Shown here: piece by piece, positions 6,705-14,194 of the stretch | Numbering within the stretch: the stretch's first letter is position 1 | How the letters are laid out: each line of letters opens with the position of its first letter | Source: Pseudomonadota bacterium | GTDB lineage: Bacteria; Pseudomonadota; Alphaproteobacteria; Rhizobiales; Hyphomicrobiaceae | Assembly: GCA_003242645.1 (NCBI GenBank) | Contig: QGVC01000025.1 | Coordinates: 1-18,836, forward strand | Length of the DNA: 18,836 bases | Reading direction: 5' to 3' | Notes under the pieces: generated by a model | Databases searched by the model: none | What the model saw: the letters and a program-made list of their open reading frames with translations, nothing else | What the model was told of the DNA's origin: nothing | Translations under genes and position numbers: made by a program

Positions 6705-7703
6705 ATGTCCAGCAAGGCCAAAAAACCTCTCGTTATCGTCACGCGCAAGCTTCCCGATATCGTTGAGACCCGCATGCGCGAGCTCTTCGACGCGCGGCTC
6801 AACATCGACGATAAGCCGATGAGCCAAGCCGAGCTCATCGAAGCTGTAAAAAAGGCCGACGTTCTCGTACCGACAGTAACCGACCGAATCGACCGCACTG
6901 TGCTCTCACAAGCCGGGCCGCAACTCAAGCTGATCGCCAATTTCGGCACAGGGGTCGATAACATCGACCTCGAAACGGCTCGTAATCGCGGCATCATCGT
7001 CACGAATACTCCCGGCGTCCTGACGGAGGACACCGCGGACATGACGATGGCGCTGATCCTTGCCGTGCCCCGCCGGCTTGCCGAGGGTGCAGCCTATCTC
7101 AAAGAGCACAAGAATGACTGGCCCGGCTGGTCCCCAACGTGGATGCTCGGCCACCGGATCTACGGCAAGCGCCTTGGCATCATCGGCATGGGTCGTATCG
7201 GCCAAGCCGTGGCCCGGCGGGCTCGCGCCTTCGGTCTGCAGATCCACTATCACAACCGCCGTCCAGTGGCCGAGGAGATCGAGCAGGAGCTGGAGGCGAC
7301 TTATTGGGACAGCCTCGACCAAATGCTGGCGCGGATGGACATCATCTCCGTCAATTGTCCGCACACGCCGGCTACTTACCATCTATTGTCGGCTCGGCGG
7401 CTGCGGCTGCTGAAGCCGACTGCGTACATCGTGAACACTGCACGCGGTGAGGTAATCGACGAGAACGAGCTCGCGAGGTTGATCGAGGCCGGTAGGATCG
7501 CGGGCGCTGGCCTCGACGTCTACGAGCACGAGCCCGCGGTCAATCCGAAGCTGCTCGCTTCCGACCGGGTGGTCGCACTGCCTCACATGGGGTCTGCCAC
7601 TATCGAGGGGCGGATCGAGATGGGCGAGAAGGTCATCATCAACATCAAGGCCTTCCTCGATGGCCATTCACCGCCCGATCGCGTGCATCCGGCCATGTTC
7701 TGA
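6705..7703 (+). CDS. gyaR: D-isomer-specific 2-hydroxyacid dehydrogenase, glyoxylate/hydroxypyruvate reductase (GyaR-like)
   Basis: A 332-residue NAD(P)-dependent dehydrogenase of the D-2-hydroxyacid family, probably reducing glyoxylate or hydroxypyruvate. Conserved points are NFGTGVDNID (79-88) in the substrate domain, the Rossmann motif GIIGMGRIG (158-166), and the catalytic residues Arg247 (NTARGEVID), Glu276 (YEHEPAVNP) and His294 (ALPHMGSAT). After the second strand of the Rossmann fold the sequence reads HYHNRRP; arginines here usually mean NADPH is preferred. Length is typical (320-335). The ATG at 6705 is preceded only by a purine stretch (AAAAAGAA), so translation may be moderate. 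It is transcribed alone, with two hairpins directly downstream. The exact substrate (glyoxylate, hydroxypyruvate, glycerate) cannot be decided from sequence. Confidence 0.9.
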   Translation: MSSKAKKPLVIVTRKLPDIVETRMRELFDARLNIDDKPMSQAELIEAVKKADVLVPTVTDRIDRTVLSQAGPQLKLIANFGTGVDNIDLETARNRGIIVTNTPGVLTEDTADMTMALILAVPRRLAEGAAYLKEHKNDWPGWSPTWMLGHRIYGKRLGIIGMGRIGQAVARRARAFGLQIHYHNRRPVAEEIEQELEATYWDSLDQMLARMDIISVNCPHTPATYHLLSARRLRLLKPTAYIVNTARGEVIDENELARLIEAGRIAGAGLDVYEHEPAVNPKLLASDRVVALPHMGSATIEGRIEMGEKVIINIKAFLDGHSPPDRVHPAMF

Positions 7704-7710
7704 GCTCGGG

Positions 7711-7736
7711 GCGGTCCGCTCTCGAGCGGCCGCTTT
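7711..7736 (+). terminator. Hairpin terminator behind the hydroxyacid dehydrogenase
   Basis: Starting seven bases after the stop codon, GCGG-T-CCGCT (7711-7720) pairs with AGCGGCCGC (7725-7733) to form nine base pairs with one bulged T and a CTCG loop. It is followed by only three Ts (7734-7736). The stem is strong and the position is right; the short T-run weakens the call. Confidence 0.5.
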
Positions 7737-7768
7737 GGGCTGAACCGAAGAGCAGAGCTAGTCGAAGG

Positions 7769-7801
7769 TGAGCCGCTCATGCCGGAGCGAGCGGCTCATT
7801 T
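7769..7801 (+). terminator. Second hairpin, possible tandem terminator
   Basis: TGAGCCGCTC (7769-7778) and GAGCGGCTCA (7789-7798) are perfect 10-base arms around a 10-base loop, followed by TTT. It lies 36 bases after the first hairpin and before the outer-membrane protein gene, so it may back up the first terminator or form the leader boundary. Confidence 0.45.
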
Positions 7802-8015
7802 CGCATGGGCTAAGTCCGCGGTGTAAGTGGCAACGGGTTTCAGCGCATTCGAGTATAGTGCTGATTTCACGATATTTTCCCGATTACGCCATCGCACAGC
7901 CACAGCAATCGTCAAGTTAAGCTGCGGCGGTTGCATATCGTAACCACCGGGGGAGGTGCCTGAGTATGCGAGACCGGAGCCCGCGGGGCTCCGCCCGCTA
8001 CAAGGAGCGCCAGGT

Positions 8016-8723
8016 ATGCGTTTTCGACTGTTGTTGAGTGCGGTGAGCACCAGCTTTCTCGCGTTGCCAGCAATAGCCGCAGATTTGGGCGGGCCCAGAC
8101 CGCTTCCACCACCTTCAAACTTTGAGGACTATGGAGAGCCGAGCAAGCCACCGCTCTGGCACGGACTCTATTGGGGTTTGAGTGGTGGCTACGGCTGGGG
8201 CGATTCCGAGGCATCGTCCAGCGAAACAACGTCGGCCGACACTGACCCTGAAGGTTGGCTCGCCAGCGTCACGGTTGGCTACAACATGCTTTTCGGAAAC
8301 CTCCTCGTCGGCGTGGAGGGAGATCTTGGAGTGATGGACATCAGTGCCGACGACGAGAAGCTCAGCGGCTCCCCCTTCTCTTATTACCGCACGAGCTTTG
8401 GCCCGTGGTGGGGTACACTACGTGGTCGGGCCGGCATCGCTATGGGGCGGCTCTTGCTTTACGGGACCGGTGGCCTTGCCTTTGCCAGCTTGGACGAGGT
8501 GTCGCTCGATACCGGAACGGAAAAGGCTAGCGACAGCGAATTGCGAGCCGGCTGGGTCGTCGGTGGCGGTCTTGAGCTGGCTTTCACAGATAACGTCTCT
8601 GCTAAGGTCGAGTATCTCCACATGGACTTCGGTAGCACCGACGGTCTGACGTCTACCGGAACGAGTTATTCGTTCGACAATGAAGTCGATGTGGTCCGGG
8701 CAGGGCTCAATTTCCGCTTCTGA
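8016..8723 (+). CDS. Outer membrane beta-barrel protein (Omp25/Omp31-type porin family)
   Basis: A 235-residue outer membrane protein. Residues 1-22 are a classic signal peptide (MRFRLLLSAVSTSFLALPAIAAD). The mature part alternates aromatic and small residues as in an 8-stranded barrel: WHGLYWGLSGGYGWGD, WLASVTVGYNMLFGNLLVGVEGDLG, WWGTLRGRAGIAMGRLLLYGTGGLAFAS and AKVEYLHMDFG. The final residues VVRAGLNFRF end in phenylalanine, the usual signal for the Bam assembly machine. The start at 8016 is supported by AAGGAG at 8002-8007, eight bases before the ATG. The family is abundant in Rhizobiales (Omp25/31, RopB) and contributes to envelope stability; a channel role is not shown. It converges with the moeB-like gene. 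Confidence 0.88.
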   Translation: MRFRLLLSAVSTSFLALPAIAADLGGPRPLPPPSNFEDYGEPSKPPLWHGLYWGLSGGYGWGDSEASSSETTSADTDPEGWLASVTVGYNMLFGNLLVGVEGDLGVMDISADDEKLSGSPFSYYRTSFGPWWGTLRGRAGIAMGRLLLYGTGGLAFASLDEVSLDTGTEKASDSELRAGWVVGGGLELAFTDNVSAKVEYLHMDFGSTDGLTSTGTSYSFDNEVDVVRAGLNFRF

Positions 8724-8778
8724 TTGGCCTTGGGCTGGTACAGATAACCTGCTCTCTGGCTTCACAAGACGCGGCTCA

Positions 8779-8808
8779 CCCTCCCTTCGCTCAACTGTGG
8801 AGGGAGGG
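8779..8808. terminator. Hairpin between convergent genes, possible bidirectional terminator
   Basis: CCCTCCCT (8779-8786) and AGGGAGGG (8801-8808) form a perfect 8-bp stem around a 14-base loop, between the stop codons of the outer membrane protein (plus) and the moeB-like gene (minus). There is no T-tract on either side, so factor-independent function is uncertain. Confidence 0.4.
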
Positions 8809-8848
8809 AAAGTGTCCGTTCACGACGCGAATTTCGCCTGGGGGGTAG

Positions 8849-9682
8849 TCAGGCAACGCAGACAGCGCCGGGCGCGTCTGCGTGGATCGAGAGATCGCGG
8901 ATCGTGGGATTGCGGCCCGATAGCGGGTTATCAGGATCCCAGGCGACCTTCACCGTCTCGAATCGGGCCGATAGGGCGTCATAAATCAGCAGTCTGCCGG
9001 CCAGCGTTTCGCCGATCTCTAGAATTTCCTTCAAGACTTCCGTCGCCTGCAGAGTACCGATGACGCCGACGACCGAGCCCAGAACGCCGATCTCGCTGCA
9101 AGGCGCCACCGTCCCGGGTGGTGGTGGTTCGGGAAAGATGCACCGGTAGCTGGGCCACGGCTCGCCGTTCTCGTTTTTCAGATGAGGTTTGAAGACGGTG
9201 ACATAGCCGTCGAACGGGCCGACTGCCGCAAACACCAGCGTGCGCTTGGCAAAATAGCAAGCATCGCTGGTGAGGTAGCGAGTGGCGAAATTGTCCGAGC
9301 CGTCGGCAACAATGTCGTAGCGGCTGATGATGTCGAGGGCATTGTCAGCCGTAAGCCGGTAAGGATGCGTCTCGATTTTGACGTGAGGATTGAGACGGCC
9401 AACCGTGAGCTTGGCACTCTCCACCTTGGGTGTGCCCACCTGCCCCGTCTCGTGCACGATCTGGCGCTGCAGGTTGTCGAGCGAGACTACATCGTCATCT
9501 ATGACACCGATGGTCCCGACACCGGCCGCCGCCAGGTACATGATGACTGGCGAGCCAAGCCCGCCCGCGCCGACCACCAGCACGCGCGCCGCTTTCAATT
9601 TCTGCTGACCCTGGCCACCCACCTCGCGTAGTACAAGGTGGCGCTTGTAGCGCTCGATCTCTTCGGCTGTGAGTTTGGTCAT
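8849..9682 (-). CDS. moeB: MoeB/ThiF/HesA-family adenylyltransferase (probable molybdopterin-synthase adenylyltransferase)
   Basis: A 277-residue E1-like enzyme that activates the C-terminal glycine of a ubiquitin-like sulfur carrier (MoaD or ThiS) by adenylation. The ATP-binding block VLVVGAGGLGSP is at 34-45, with Arg73 (NLQRQIVH) and Asp130 (VADGSDNFATRYL) at the nucleotide site. The block GTVAPCSEIGVLGSVVGVIGTLQATEVLK (190-218) places Cys195 at the position of the mobile cysteine. The zinc site is largely missing: where E. coli MoeB has CxxC twice, this protein has SYRC (178-181) and NPLS (252-255). There is no C-terminal rhodanese domain. It lies 118 bp after dut on the same strand. MoeB is the likelier role, but a thiamine or cysteine-pathway ThiF role remains possible as no carrier gene is nearby. 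Confidence 0.85.
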   Translation of the reverse strand: MTKLTAEEIERYKRHLVLREVGGQGQQKLKAARVLVVGAGGLGSPVIMYLAAAGVGTIGVIDDDVVSLDNLQRQIVHETGQVGTPKVESAKLTVGRLNPHVKIETHPYRLTADNALDIISRYDIVADGSDNFATRYLTSDACYFAKRTLVFAAVGPFDGYVTVFKPHLKNENGEPWPSYRCIFPEPPPPGTVAPCSEIGVLGSVVGVIGTLQATEVLKEILEIGETLAGRLLIYDALSARFETVKVAWDPDNPLSGRNPTIRDLSIHADAPGAVCVA

Positions 9683-9800
9683 GCCTGGTCGAACCTCGAG
9701 GCTAGCCCCGCCGCCTCATCGGAGGCCACACCTGCTGGGTTGGAATGTCAAGCCAAGCCGTACTTGCTCGCCTCAATATAGGGATTTCAGGGTAGGGATT

Positions 9801-10373
9801 TCATTTCCCTGAGGCGGCCTCCGATTTTGATTTCCGCGGTGCAGAGCGCTTGGCTGTCTCTAACGAAGAATTCTTACGCGCCCGCGACGCGGGGTCCGTT
9901 GTGGCGATCCCGGTCGAGCCAAAACCTCCAGCGCCGCGCCGCGTCGCATTCAATTCGGCAACCTCCACCAGCTCTGCCCGCTCCACACGCTGGAACACCA
10001 TCTGAGCTATGCGCTCTCCTCGCTGGATCTCCCAGGGTGTTTCGCCGAGGTTGATTAGAAGGATTTTGACCTCGCCCCTGTAGTCGCTGTCAATCGTGCC
10101 GGGGCTGTTCAGAACCGTAATGCCATGCCGCAAGGCCAGCCCGGAGCGTGGCCGGATCTGCGCCTCCATGCCTGCCGGAATTTCGAATATGAGCCCCGTT
10201 GGAATAAGCGCGCGTCCTCCAGGCGGCAACACCACTGGCTCCTTCTCCTCAACGGCCGCCAGCAGGTCCATCCCCGCCGCCCCTTCGGTTTGATAGGTGG
10301 GCAAAGGCAAGCCCTGGCCATGGGGAAGCCGCAGAACCCGAACTTGGGTTGCACCCGACTTCGCGCGAGACAT
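9801..10373 (-). CDS. dut: Deoxyuridine 5'-triphosphate nucleotidohydrolase (dUTPase)
   Basis: A 190-residue trimeric dUTPase, which hydrolyses dUTP to dUMP to keep uracil out of DNA and feed thymidylate synthesis. All five motifs are present in order: AGMDLLA (33-39), RPRSGLA (74-80), [11 protein letters not shown] (92-102, with the catalytic aspartate), [10 protein letters not shown] (118-127) and GGFGSTG (149-155). After motif 5, where the family usually ends, there is a 35-residue tail rich in Lys, Arg and Ser. The start codon overlaps the stop of coaBC by one base (TGATG, 10371-10375), so translation is probably coupled. The coaBC-dut pairing is widespread in proteobacteria. Confidence 0.95.
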   Translation of the reverse strand: MSRAKSGATQVRVLRLPHGQGLPLPTYQTEGAAGMDLLAAVEEKEPVVLPPGGRALIPTGLIFEIPAGMEAQIRPRSGLALRHGITVLNSPGTIDSDYRGEVKILLINLGETPWEIQRGERIAQMVFQRVERAELVEVAELNATRRGAGGFGSTGIATTDPASRARKNSSLETAKRSAPRKSKSEAASGK

Positions 10374-11629
10374 CAGACCGTAACCTGGGTTTGGCGAAGA
10401 TGCTGCGCCGCCCGCTCCATGAGCCTACGGGCGACCTCGGTCTTGTCCATGACGGGCCAGCTCTCGGTCCCCTGAGCAGTGATCAGGTGAACTGCGTTCC
10501 TGTCGCCGCCCATGGCACCGCCCTTTTCCGAAACGTCATTCGCGACGATCCAGTCGCAACCCTTGGCTTTGCGCTTCTTCTTTGCGGCTTCGACGACATT
10601 CTCCGTTTCCGCGGCAAAGCCGATGACAAGCGCCGGCCGCATTGGGCCGCGGGTCGCAATTGTCTTGAGGATGTCAGGGTTCTCCACAAGTGCGAGTGAG
10701 GGAGGCGCGGCACCCTTCTCCTTCTTGATCTTTTGCCCTGAAGCGCTGGCAACGCGCCAATCGGCCACGGCAGCCGCGAATACACCAATATCGGCGGGAA
10801 GCGCAGCTTCGACAGCTGCCAGCATCTCCTGTGCCGTCTCAACGTGAACAACGTCGACGTTCGGAGGATCGGCAATAGAAACTGGGCCGGACACCAGGGT
10901 CACGCGCGCGCCAAGTTCGGCGGCTGCTCGCGCGATCGCGTGCCCCTGTTTTCCGGAAGAGCGATTGGCAATGTAGCGGACCGGATCGATTGGCTCATGC
11001 GTCGGGCCGCTCGTGACGAGGACATGTCGCCCAGCGAGCGGCCGGTCGTTCTTGGCCTCGCGCAGCAGCTCTTCGATCGCGGCGACGATCTCGAGTGGCT
11101 CGGCCATCCGGCCGGGTCCGGCTTCGCCACTTTCGGCCATCTCCCCCGTGTTTGGGCCGATGAAACGGATTCCGTCACCTCGCAAGGTCGCAACATTGCG
11201 TTGGGTGGCCGGATGGAGCCACATGCGCGGGTTCATGGCTGGCGCCACGAGAACCGGCTTATCCGTTGCGAGCAGCACCGCCGTGGCAAGGTCATCCGCA
11301 TGGCCGCCCGCCATCTTGGCCAGCAAGCTTGCCGTTGCTGGGGCAACCACGATCAGGTCCGCCTCTCGGCTCAGCCGGATATGGCCGACATCGTGCTCGT
11401 CCTCACGGTCGAACAATTCGGTGAAGACGCGGTCGCCGGAGATGGCTCCGACCGCGAGAGGCGTGATGAACTGCTGGGCCGCTGCGGTCATGACCGCCCG
11501 CACCTTCGCCCCGCGCTCCCGCAAGCGCCGGATGAGGTCGAGGCACTTGTAAGCGGCGATACCGCCACCGAGGATCAAGAGTATGCGTCTGCCGTTCACG
11601 TCCAAACCATTGGTGGATGGAGCCCGCAC
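10373..11629 (-). CDS. coaBC: Bifunctional phosphopantothenoylcysteine decarboxylase/synthase CoaBC (Dfp)
   Basis: A 418-residue fusion enzyme of coenzyme A synthesis. CoaB joins CTP-activated phosphopantothenate with cysteine, and CoaC decarboxylates the product with FMN. The CoaC domain (about 13-190) has [16 protein letters not shown], His83 in [20 protein letters not shown], and [15 protein letters not shown] with Asn133. The CoaB domain (about 199-410) has [41 protein letters not shown] and the lysines of GQKIKKEKG. In CoaC the usual MACGE loop reads [17 protein letters not shown] (162-178), so the catalytic cysteine position is not occupied by cysteine. The given start is a GTG without a ribosome site; a second GTG ten codons in ([10 protein letters not shown], 11599) fits the family N-terminus better, so the start is uncertain. 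Gene order coaBC-dut-moeB supports the identification. Confidence 0.93.
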   Translation of the reverse strand: MRAPSTNGLDVNGRRILLILGGGIAAYKCLDLIRRLRERGAKVRAVMTAAAQQFITPLAVGAISGDRVFTELFDREDEHDVGHIRLSREADLIVVAPATASLLAKMAGGHADDLATAVLLATDKPVLVAPAMNPRMWLHPATQRNVATLRGDGIRFIGPNTGEMAESGEAGPGRMAEPLEIVAAIEELLREAKNDRPLAGRHVLVTSGPTHEPIDPVRYIANRSSGKQGHAIARAAAELGARVTLVSGPVSIADPPNVDVVHVETAQEMLAAVEAALPADIGVFAAAVADWRVASASGQKIKKEKGAAPPSLALVENPDILKTIATRGPMRPALVIGFAAETENVVEAAKKKRKAKGCDWIVANDVSEKGGAMGGDRNAVHLITAQGTESWPVMDKTEVARRLMERAAQHLRQTQVTV

Positions 11630-11981
11630 TGTAACACACCGTGATGGGCGTGCAGGTCAAGCAATTCAAAAGGATCGGCCCAGCCGGCGGTGGCCGAAAC
11701 CCAGCCTTGGAGCACCAGTTTTGTGAGAGAAATGAGCTCCAAATTCTCGTCGGTCGTATTGAGACCTCGGTTAATACGAAATTATAAACGTACACTGCCC
11801 AATCCAAATTTGGTGATCATTGCTAGCCTTCGATATGGTTTCGTCTGGCTGCAATGAATGATGTCTGTGGCCAATAGTAAGCTTACAAACAATTGGCCTC
11901 TGCTGCTTGACGCGTACCGAAATTGACGTGGAATGCTCTGTAGAGAGCGAGGTGCGCCGCTCTCCGTTTCGCAAGCGCGCC
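11630..11981. other. Gene-free region upstream of coaBC
   Basis: No convincing gene. It is more AT-rich than its surroundings around 11740-11900. It contains the inverted repeat TCGTATT/AATACGA and, on the minus strand near 11655, a TTGACC that could be the -35 box of coaBC (spaced about 18 bases from TGTTAC). If that promoter is real, transcription starts close to the annotated GTG and the internal GTG at 11599 becomes the better start. Confidence 0.4.
11754..11779. repeat. Inverted repeat with 7-base arms
   Basis: TCGTATT (11754-11760) and AATACGA (11773-11779) are perfect arms around a 12-base spacer, in an AT-rich patch about 125 bp upstream of coaBC and about 200 bp downstream of the TRAP binding-protein gene. 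It could be an operator or a weak hairpin. No regulator is suggested by the sequence. Confidence 0.35.
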
Positions 11982-13064
11982 CTAACTATCAAGAAGGCGA
12001 AGCATCATGGAATCATACGGATGCTCGGCGATGCGCCAGTAAGATAGGGCATCGGTTTGGAAGGCGTTGTGCGAGTCCAGCGCTTTGCGGAAAGTCGCGT
12101 TGTTCGCGGAAAGCTCAGCGTAATGCTGTTTCGCTGCTTTCCAGCAGGCCTCGATCACTGGATCGGGGAAGGCCTTCACGATGACGCCCGCGCCTTCTAG
12201 CCGCCGAAGCGCTGCTGGATTTTCTACGTCGTAGCGAGCGAGCATCCAGTTGGTGGTCGCCTCGCCGGCTTGCAGCAAGATCGACTGGTAGCTTTTCGGG
12301 AGCTCCTGCCACTTATCGAGCTTCACCAGAAGATGCAGCATGCCGCCGCCTTCCCACCAGCCGGGGCAGTAGTAGTGCTTGGCGACGCGGTAGAAGCCCA
12401 GCTTCTCATCGTCGTAAGGGCCGACGAACTCCGTCGCGTCGAGCGTTCCGCGTTCGAGTGCCCCCAGCACCTCATTGGGAGGCATCTGCTGTGGCTCGAC
12501 GCCGAGCCTGGCGAGAATCTGCCCGCCCATGCCACCGATTCGGAACTTGAGCCCGCGCAGATCGTCGACGGTCCGAATTTCTTTGCGGAACCACCCGCCC
12601 ATCTGGGTTCCCGAGTTCCCTATCACGATGGCATGGACACCAAGCTGATGCAGCGCTTCGTTGACGATCTCTCCGCCGCCGGCTTGCCACCATGCGTGCT
12701 GATGGCGCGCATTGAGCCCGAAGGGTATCCCAGTGCCGAATGCCAAAGTCGGGTTTCTATCGGCGTAAAAGTAGGTCGGCGTCTGGGCGCATTCGACTCG
12801 GCCGTCGGCGACTGCATCGAGCGCTCCAAATGGCGGTACAATGGCACCAGCGGGGTGCGGCTCGATTACAAATCGGCCATCGGTCGCTTCGGAGACGTAC
12901 CGGGCAAAACGCTGCGCTGATCCGAAGATGATATCGAGGCTGCCCGGAAAGGATGACACAAGGCGCCAGCGGAGCTCCGGGGCCGCACGAGCGATTGCGG
13001 GCTTTGCAAGCGTTGTTGCAGCTACTGCTAGTCCCCCTCCCTTGAGAAATGTGCGCCGCTTCAT
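11982..13064 (-). CDS. TRAP-transporter substrate-binding protein, DctP/TakP-like, with Tat signal
   Basis: A 360-residue periplasmic solute-binding protein of a tripartite ATP-independent periplasmic transporter. The N-terminus MKRRTFLKGGGLAVAATTLAKPAIARAAPE is a twin-arginine signal. The mature protein contains LRGLKFRIGGMGGQILARLGVEPQQMPPNEVLGALERGTLDATEFVGPYDDEKLGFYRVAKHYYCPGWWEGG, the central block of the TakP-like subgroup that binds alpha-keto acids and related carboxylates; the substrate is inferred only from this subgroup. The start ATG at 13062-13064 is well supported by GGAGG (complement of 13073-13077), eight bases upstream. Cognate membrane subunits (small DctQ and large DctM) would normally be adjacent, but none is in this window: coaBC follows downstream and dinB is divergent upstream. 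It is therefore an orphan binding protein, or its partners lie elsewhere. Confidence 0.9.
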   Translation of the reverse strand: MKRRTFLKGGGLAVAATTLAKPAIARAAPELRWRLVSSFPGSLDIIFGSAQRFARYVSEATDGRFVIEPHPAGAIVPPFGALDAVADGRVECAQTPTYFYADRNPTLAFGTGIPFGLNARHQHAWWQAGGGEIVNEALHQLGVHAIVIGNSGTQMGGWFRKEIRTVDDLRGLKFRIGGMGGQILARLGVEPQQMPPNEVLGALERGTLDATEFVGPYDDEKLGFYRVAKHYYCPGWWEGGGMLHLLVKLDKWQELPKSYQSILLQAGEATTNWMLARYDVENPAALRRLEGAGVIVKAFPDPVIEACWKAAKQHYAELSANNATFRKALDSHNAFQTDALSYWRIAEHPYDSMMLRLLDS

Positions 13065-13404
13065 CTTCGTTTCCTCCCCAAACAGCGGCGCAATATAAGA
13101 GGCTGCCGCTCACGCCGCTAGCGAGAAGTTGTTTTCTTGAAAGCTCGGAGCCGTGTTGGAGTAGCGGAAAACTCGAGTTCGCAGGCTTTTCCGGGGAGAG
13201 TTCCAGCAGATTTTCTGGCGTTCACAGCACGAGTTATGCGTGGCGCCTTCCTCGTAGCTTTACAAGCTCTCTCGAGGGTGAATGCTCGCCATCTTGCGGT
13301 GAGGCGAAGAAAACCGGTAGCATCACAGGTAGAAAAGCACCACCAGCGGTGGTTGACTAAGAAGTTTCGGCAAGGGGAGTGCCCAGGTTATCGAGGGCAG
13401 ATCG
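13065..13404. other. Divergent intergenic region, TRAP binding protein / DinB
   Basis: No convincing gene. It should carry the promoters for both divergent genes, but I see no well-spaced -35/-10 pair. It contains a 10-base palindrome AACTCGAGTT at 13170-13179 and a compact dyad ACCACC-AGC-GGTGGT at 13339-13353, about 50 bases before the dinB ATG, either of which could be an operator. Confidence 0.4.
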
Positions 13405-13962
13405 ATGGATCTCGTAACCCATTTCCGCCGGATGGCCCGAAACAATGCTTGGTCGAACTGGCGATTGTTGGAGGCTTGCGGACGGCTGAGCGAAGAGGAG
13501 TTCCACGCCCCGCGCACCAGCTTTTTCCCATCCATCCAGGCTACGCTGGATCATATTCTGCTGGTGGATCTTTATTATCTCGACGCACTGGAAGGTGGTC
13601 GGCTCGGCTATGGCTATTTTGCCAACCGTAAGCCAGTTACCAGCTTTGCGGTTATTCGCACCGACCAGATTGCGACCGATCAACGGCTGATCGGGTTCTG
13701 CGACCGGCTCACGCAATCAGATCTCAACCGCGTGATCGGTATTGATCGCGGGCCCAAAGGTATCGATTGGGAAACAGTTGCCGACACGCTCTCACATCTG
13801 TTCGTCCATCAGATCCACCATCGCGGGCAGGTGCATGCGATGCTGGCGGGGACCTCTGTGAAGCCGCCGCAGCTTGACGAGTACTTTCTGCAGTACGACG
13901 CCGTTCGCCGGGCTGAGGATCTGGCAACGCTCGGGATCGAAGGGCCCGAGGCAGTTGTTTGA
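13405..13962 (+). CDS. DinB-family (DNA-damage-inducible-type fold) metal-binding protein
   Basis: A 185-residue four-helix-bundle protein of the DinB/YfiT family (the Bacillus DinB fold, not the E. coli DNA polymerase IV of the same name). Three histidines form the expected metal site: His50 in ATLDHILLVD, and His135 and His139 in HLFVHQIHHRGQVHAML. The opening MDLVTHFRRMARNNAWSNWRLLEA is the usual first helix. Members bind zinc or nickel, and some are thiol-dependent transferases, but the substrate of this one is unknown. The start ATG at 13405 follows GAGGG (13393-13397) by seven bases. It stands alone, divergent from the TRAP binding protein, and a strongly structured stretch begins about 70 bases after its stop. 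No SOS box is evident upstream. Confidence 0.88.
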   Translation: MDLVTHFRRMARNNAWSNWRLLEACGRLSEEEFHAPRTSFFPSIQATLDHILLVDLYYLDALEGGRLGYGYFANRKPVTSFAVIRTDQIATDQRLIGFCDRLTQSDLNRVIGIDRGPKGIDWETVADTLSHLFVHQIHHRGQVHAMLAGTSVKPPQLDEYFLQYDAVRRAEDLATLGIEGPEAVV

Positions 13963-14031
13963 CAGTCGCTCCAATCAGGGCGGAACCGAAAAGCAAGCCG
14001 CAATCGAGCAGATGTAGCCATCGAACGCAAG

Positions 14032-14087
14032 AAGGCGCGGTAGGCAAGTTTCGGAACGAGCCGTGTTCCGATTGGCCACCGCGCCTT
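14032..14087. repeat. Long nested hairpin
   Basis: The outer arms AAGGCGCGGT (14032-14041) and ACCGCGCCTT (14078-14087) pair perfectly over 10 bp. Inside, GGC-AA (14043-14047) can pair with TT-G-GCC (14072-14077), and CGGAAC (14052-14057) pairs with GTTCCG (14065-14070) around a seven-base loop. Nearly the whole 56-base stretch folds on itself. There is no T-tract, so it is not a standard terminator. It may be a palindromic intergenic repeat unit or part of a small RNA. Confidence 0.5.
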
Positions 14088-14118
14088 GCGCCGGATACGA
14101 AGAACAAGATTCCGGCGC
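14088..14118. repeat. Second hairpin adjoining the first
   Basis: GCGCCGGA (14088-14095) and TCCGGCGC (14111-14118) form a perfect 8-bp stem around a 15-base loop, starting on the base after the previous hairpin ends. Two strong hairpins back to back in 87 bases is more than expected by chance even in GC-rich DNA. Confidence 0.45.
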
Positions 14119-14182
14119 GCCCTTATCTAAGCCCAAATGATTGCAAGAATGCAAACGCTTTCCGGGGCAGCAGCGCAGGTCG

Positions 14183-14194
14183 TTATTGCAATAA
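14183..14194. repeat. 12-base perfect palindrome
   Basis: TTATTGCAATAA reads the same on both strands and stands out as an AT-rich patch in GC-rich DNA. It could bind a dimeric regulator, but no adjacent gene start makes that obvious, as both neighbouring genes end toward it. Confidence 0.3.

Larger units (their letters stand above)
7704..8015. other. Intergenic region with two hairpins and the porin leader
   Basis: No gene is seen. The left half holds the two hairpins behind the dehydrogenase. The right half holds the leader of the outer membrane protein: a TATAGT at 7854-7859 could be its -10 box, though no good -35 lies 17 bases upstream. An in-frame extension of the porin frame to 7956 is rejected because the ribosome site and signal peptide place the start at 8016. 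Confidence 0.6.

Noticed and set aside
6492..6827. N-terminal extension of the SH3-domain protein to 6827
   Set aside because: It would bury the signal peptide more than 100 residues inside the protein and overlap the divergent dehydrogenase start.
10844..11644. A 266-codon open frame on the plus strand opposite coaBC
   Set aside because: It lies wholly antisense to a gene with unmistakable motifs, resembles no family, and long antisense frames are expected in GC-rich coding DNA.
12270..12920. A 216-codon plus-strand frame opposite the TRAP binding protein
   Set aside because: Antisense shadow of a well supported gene; no ribosome site or recognisable motif.
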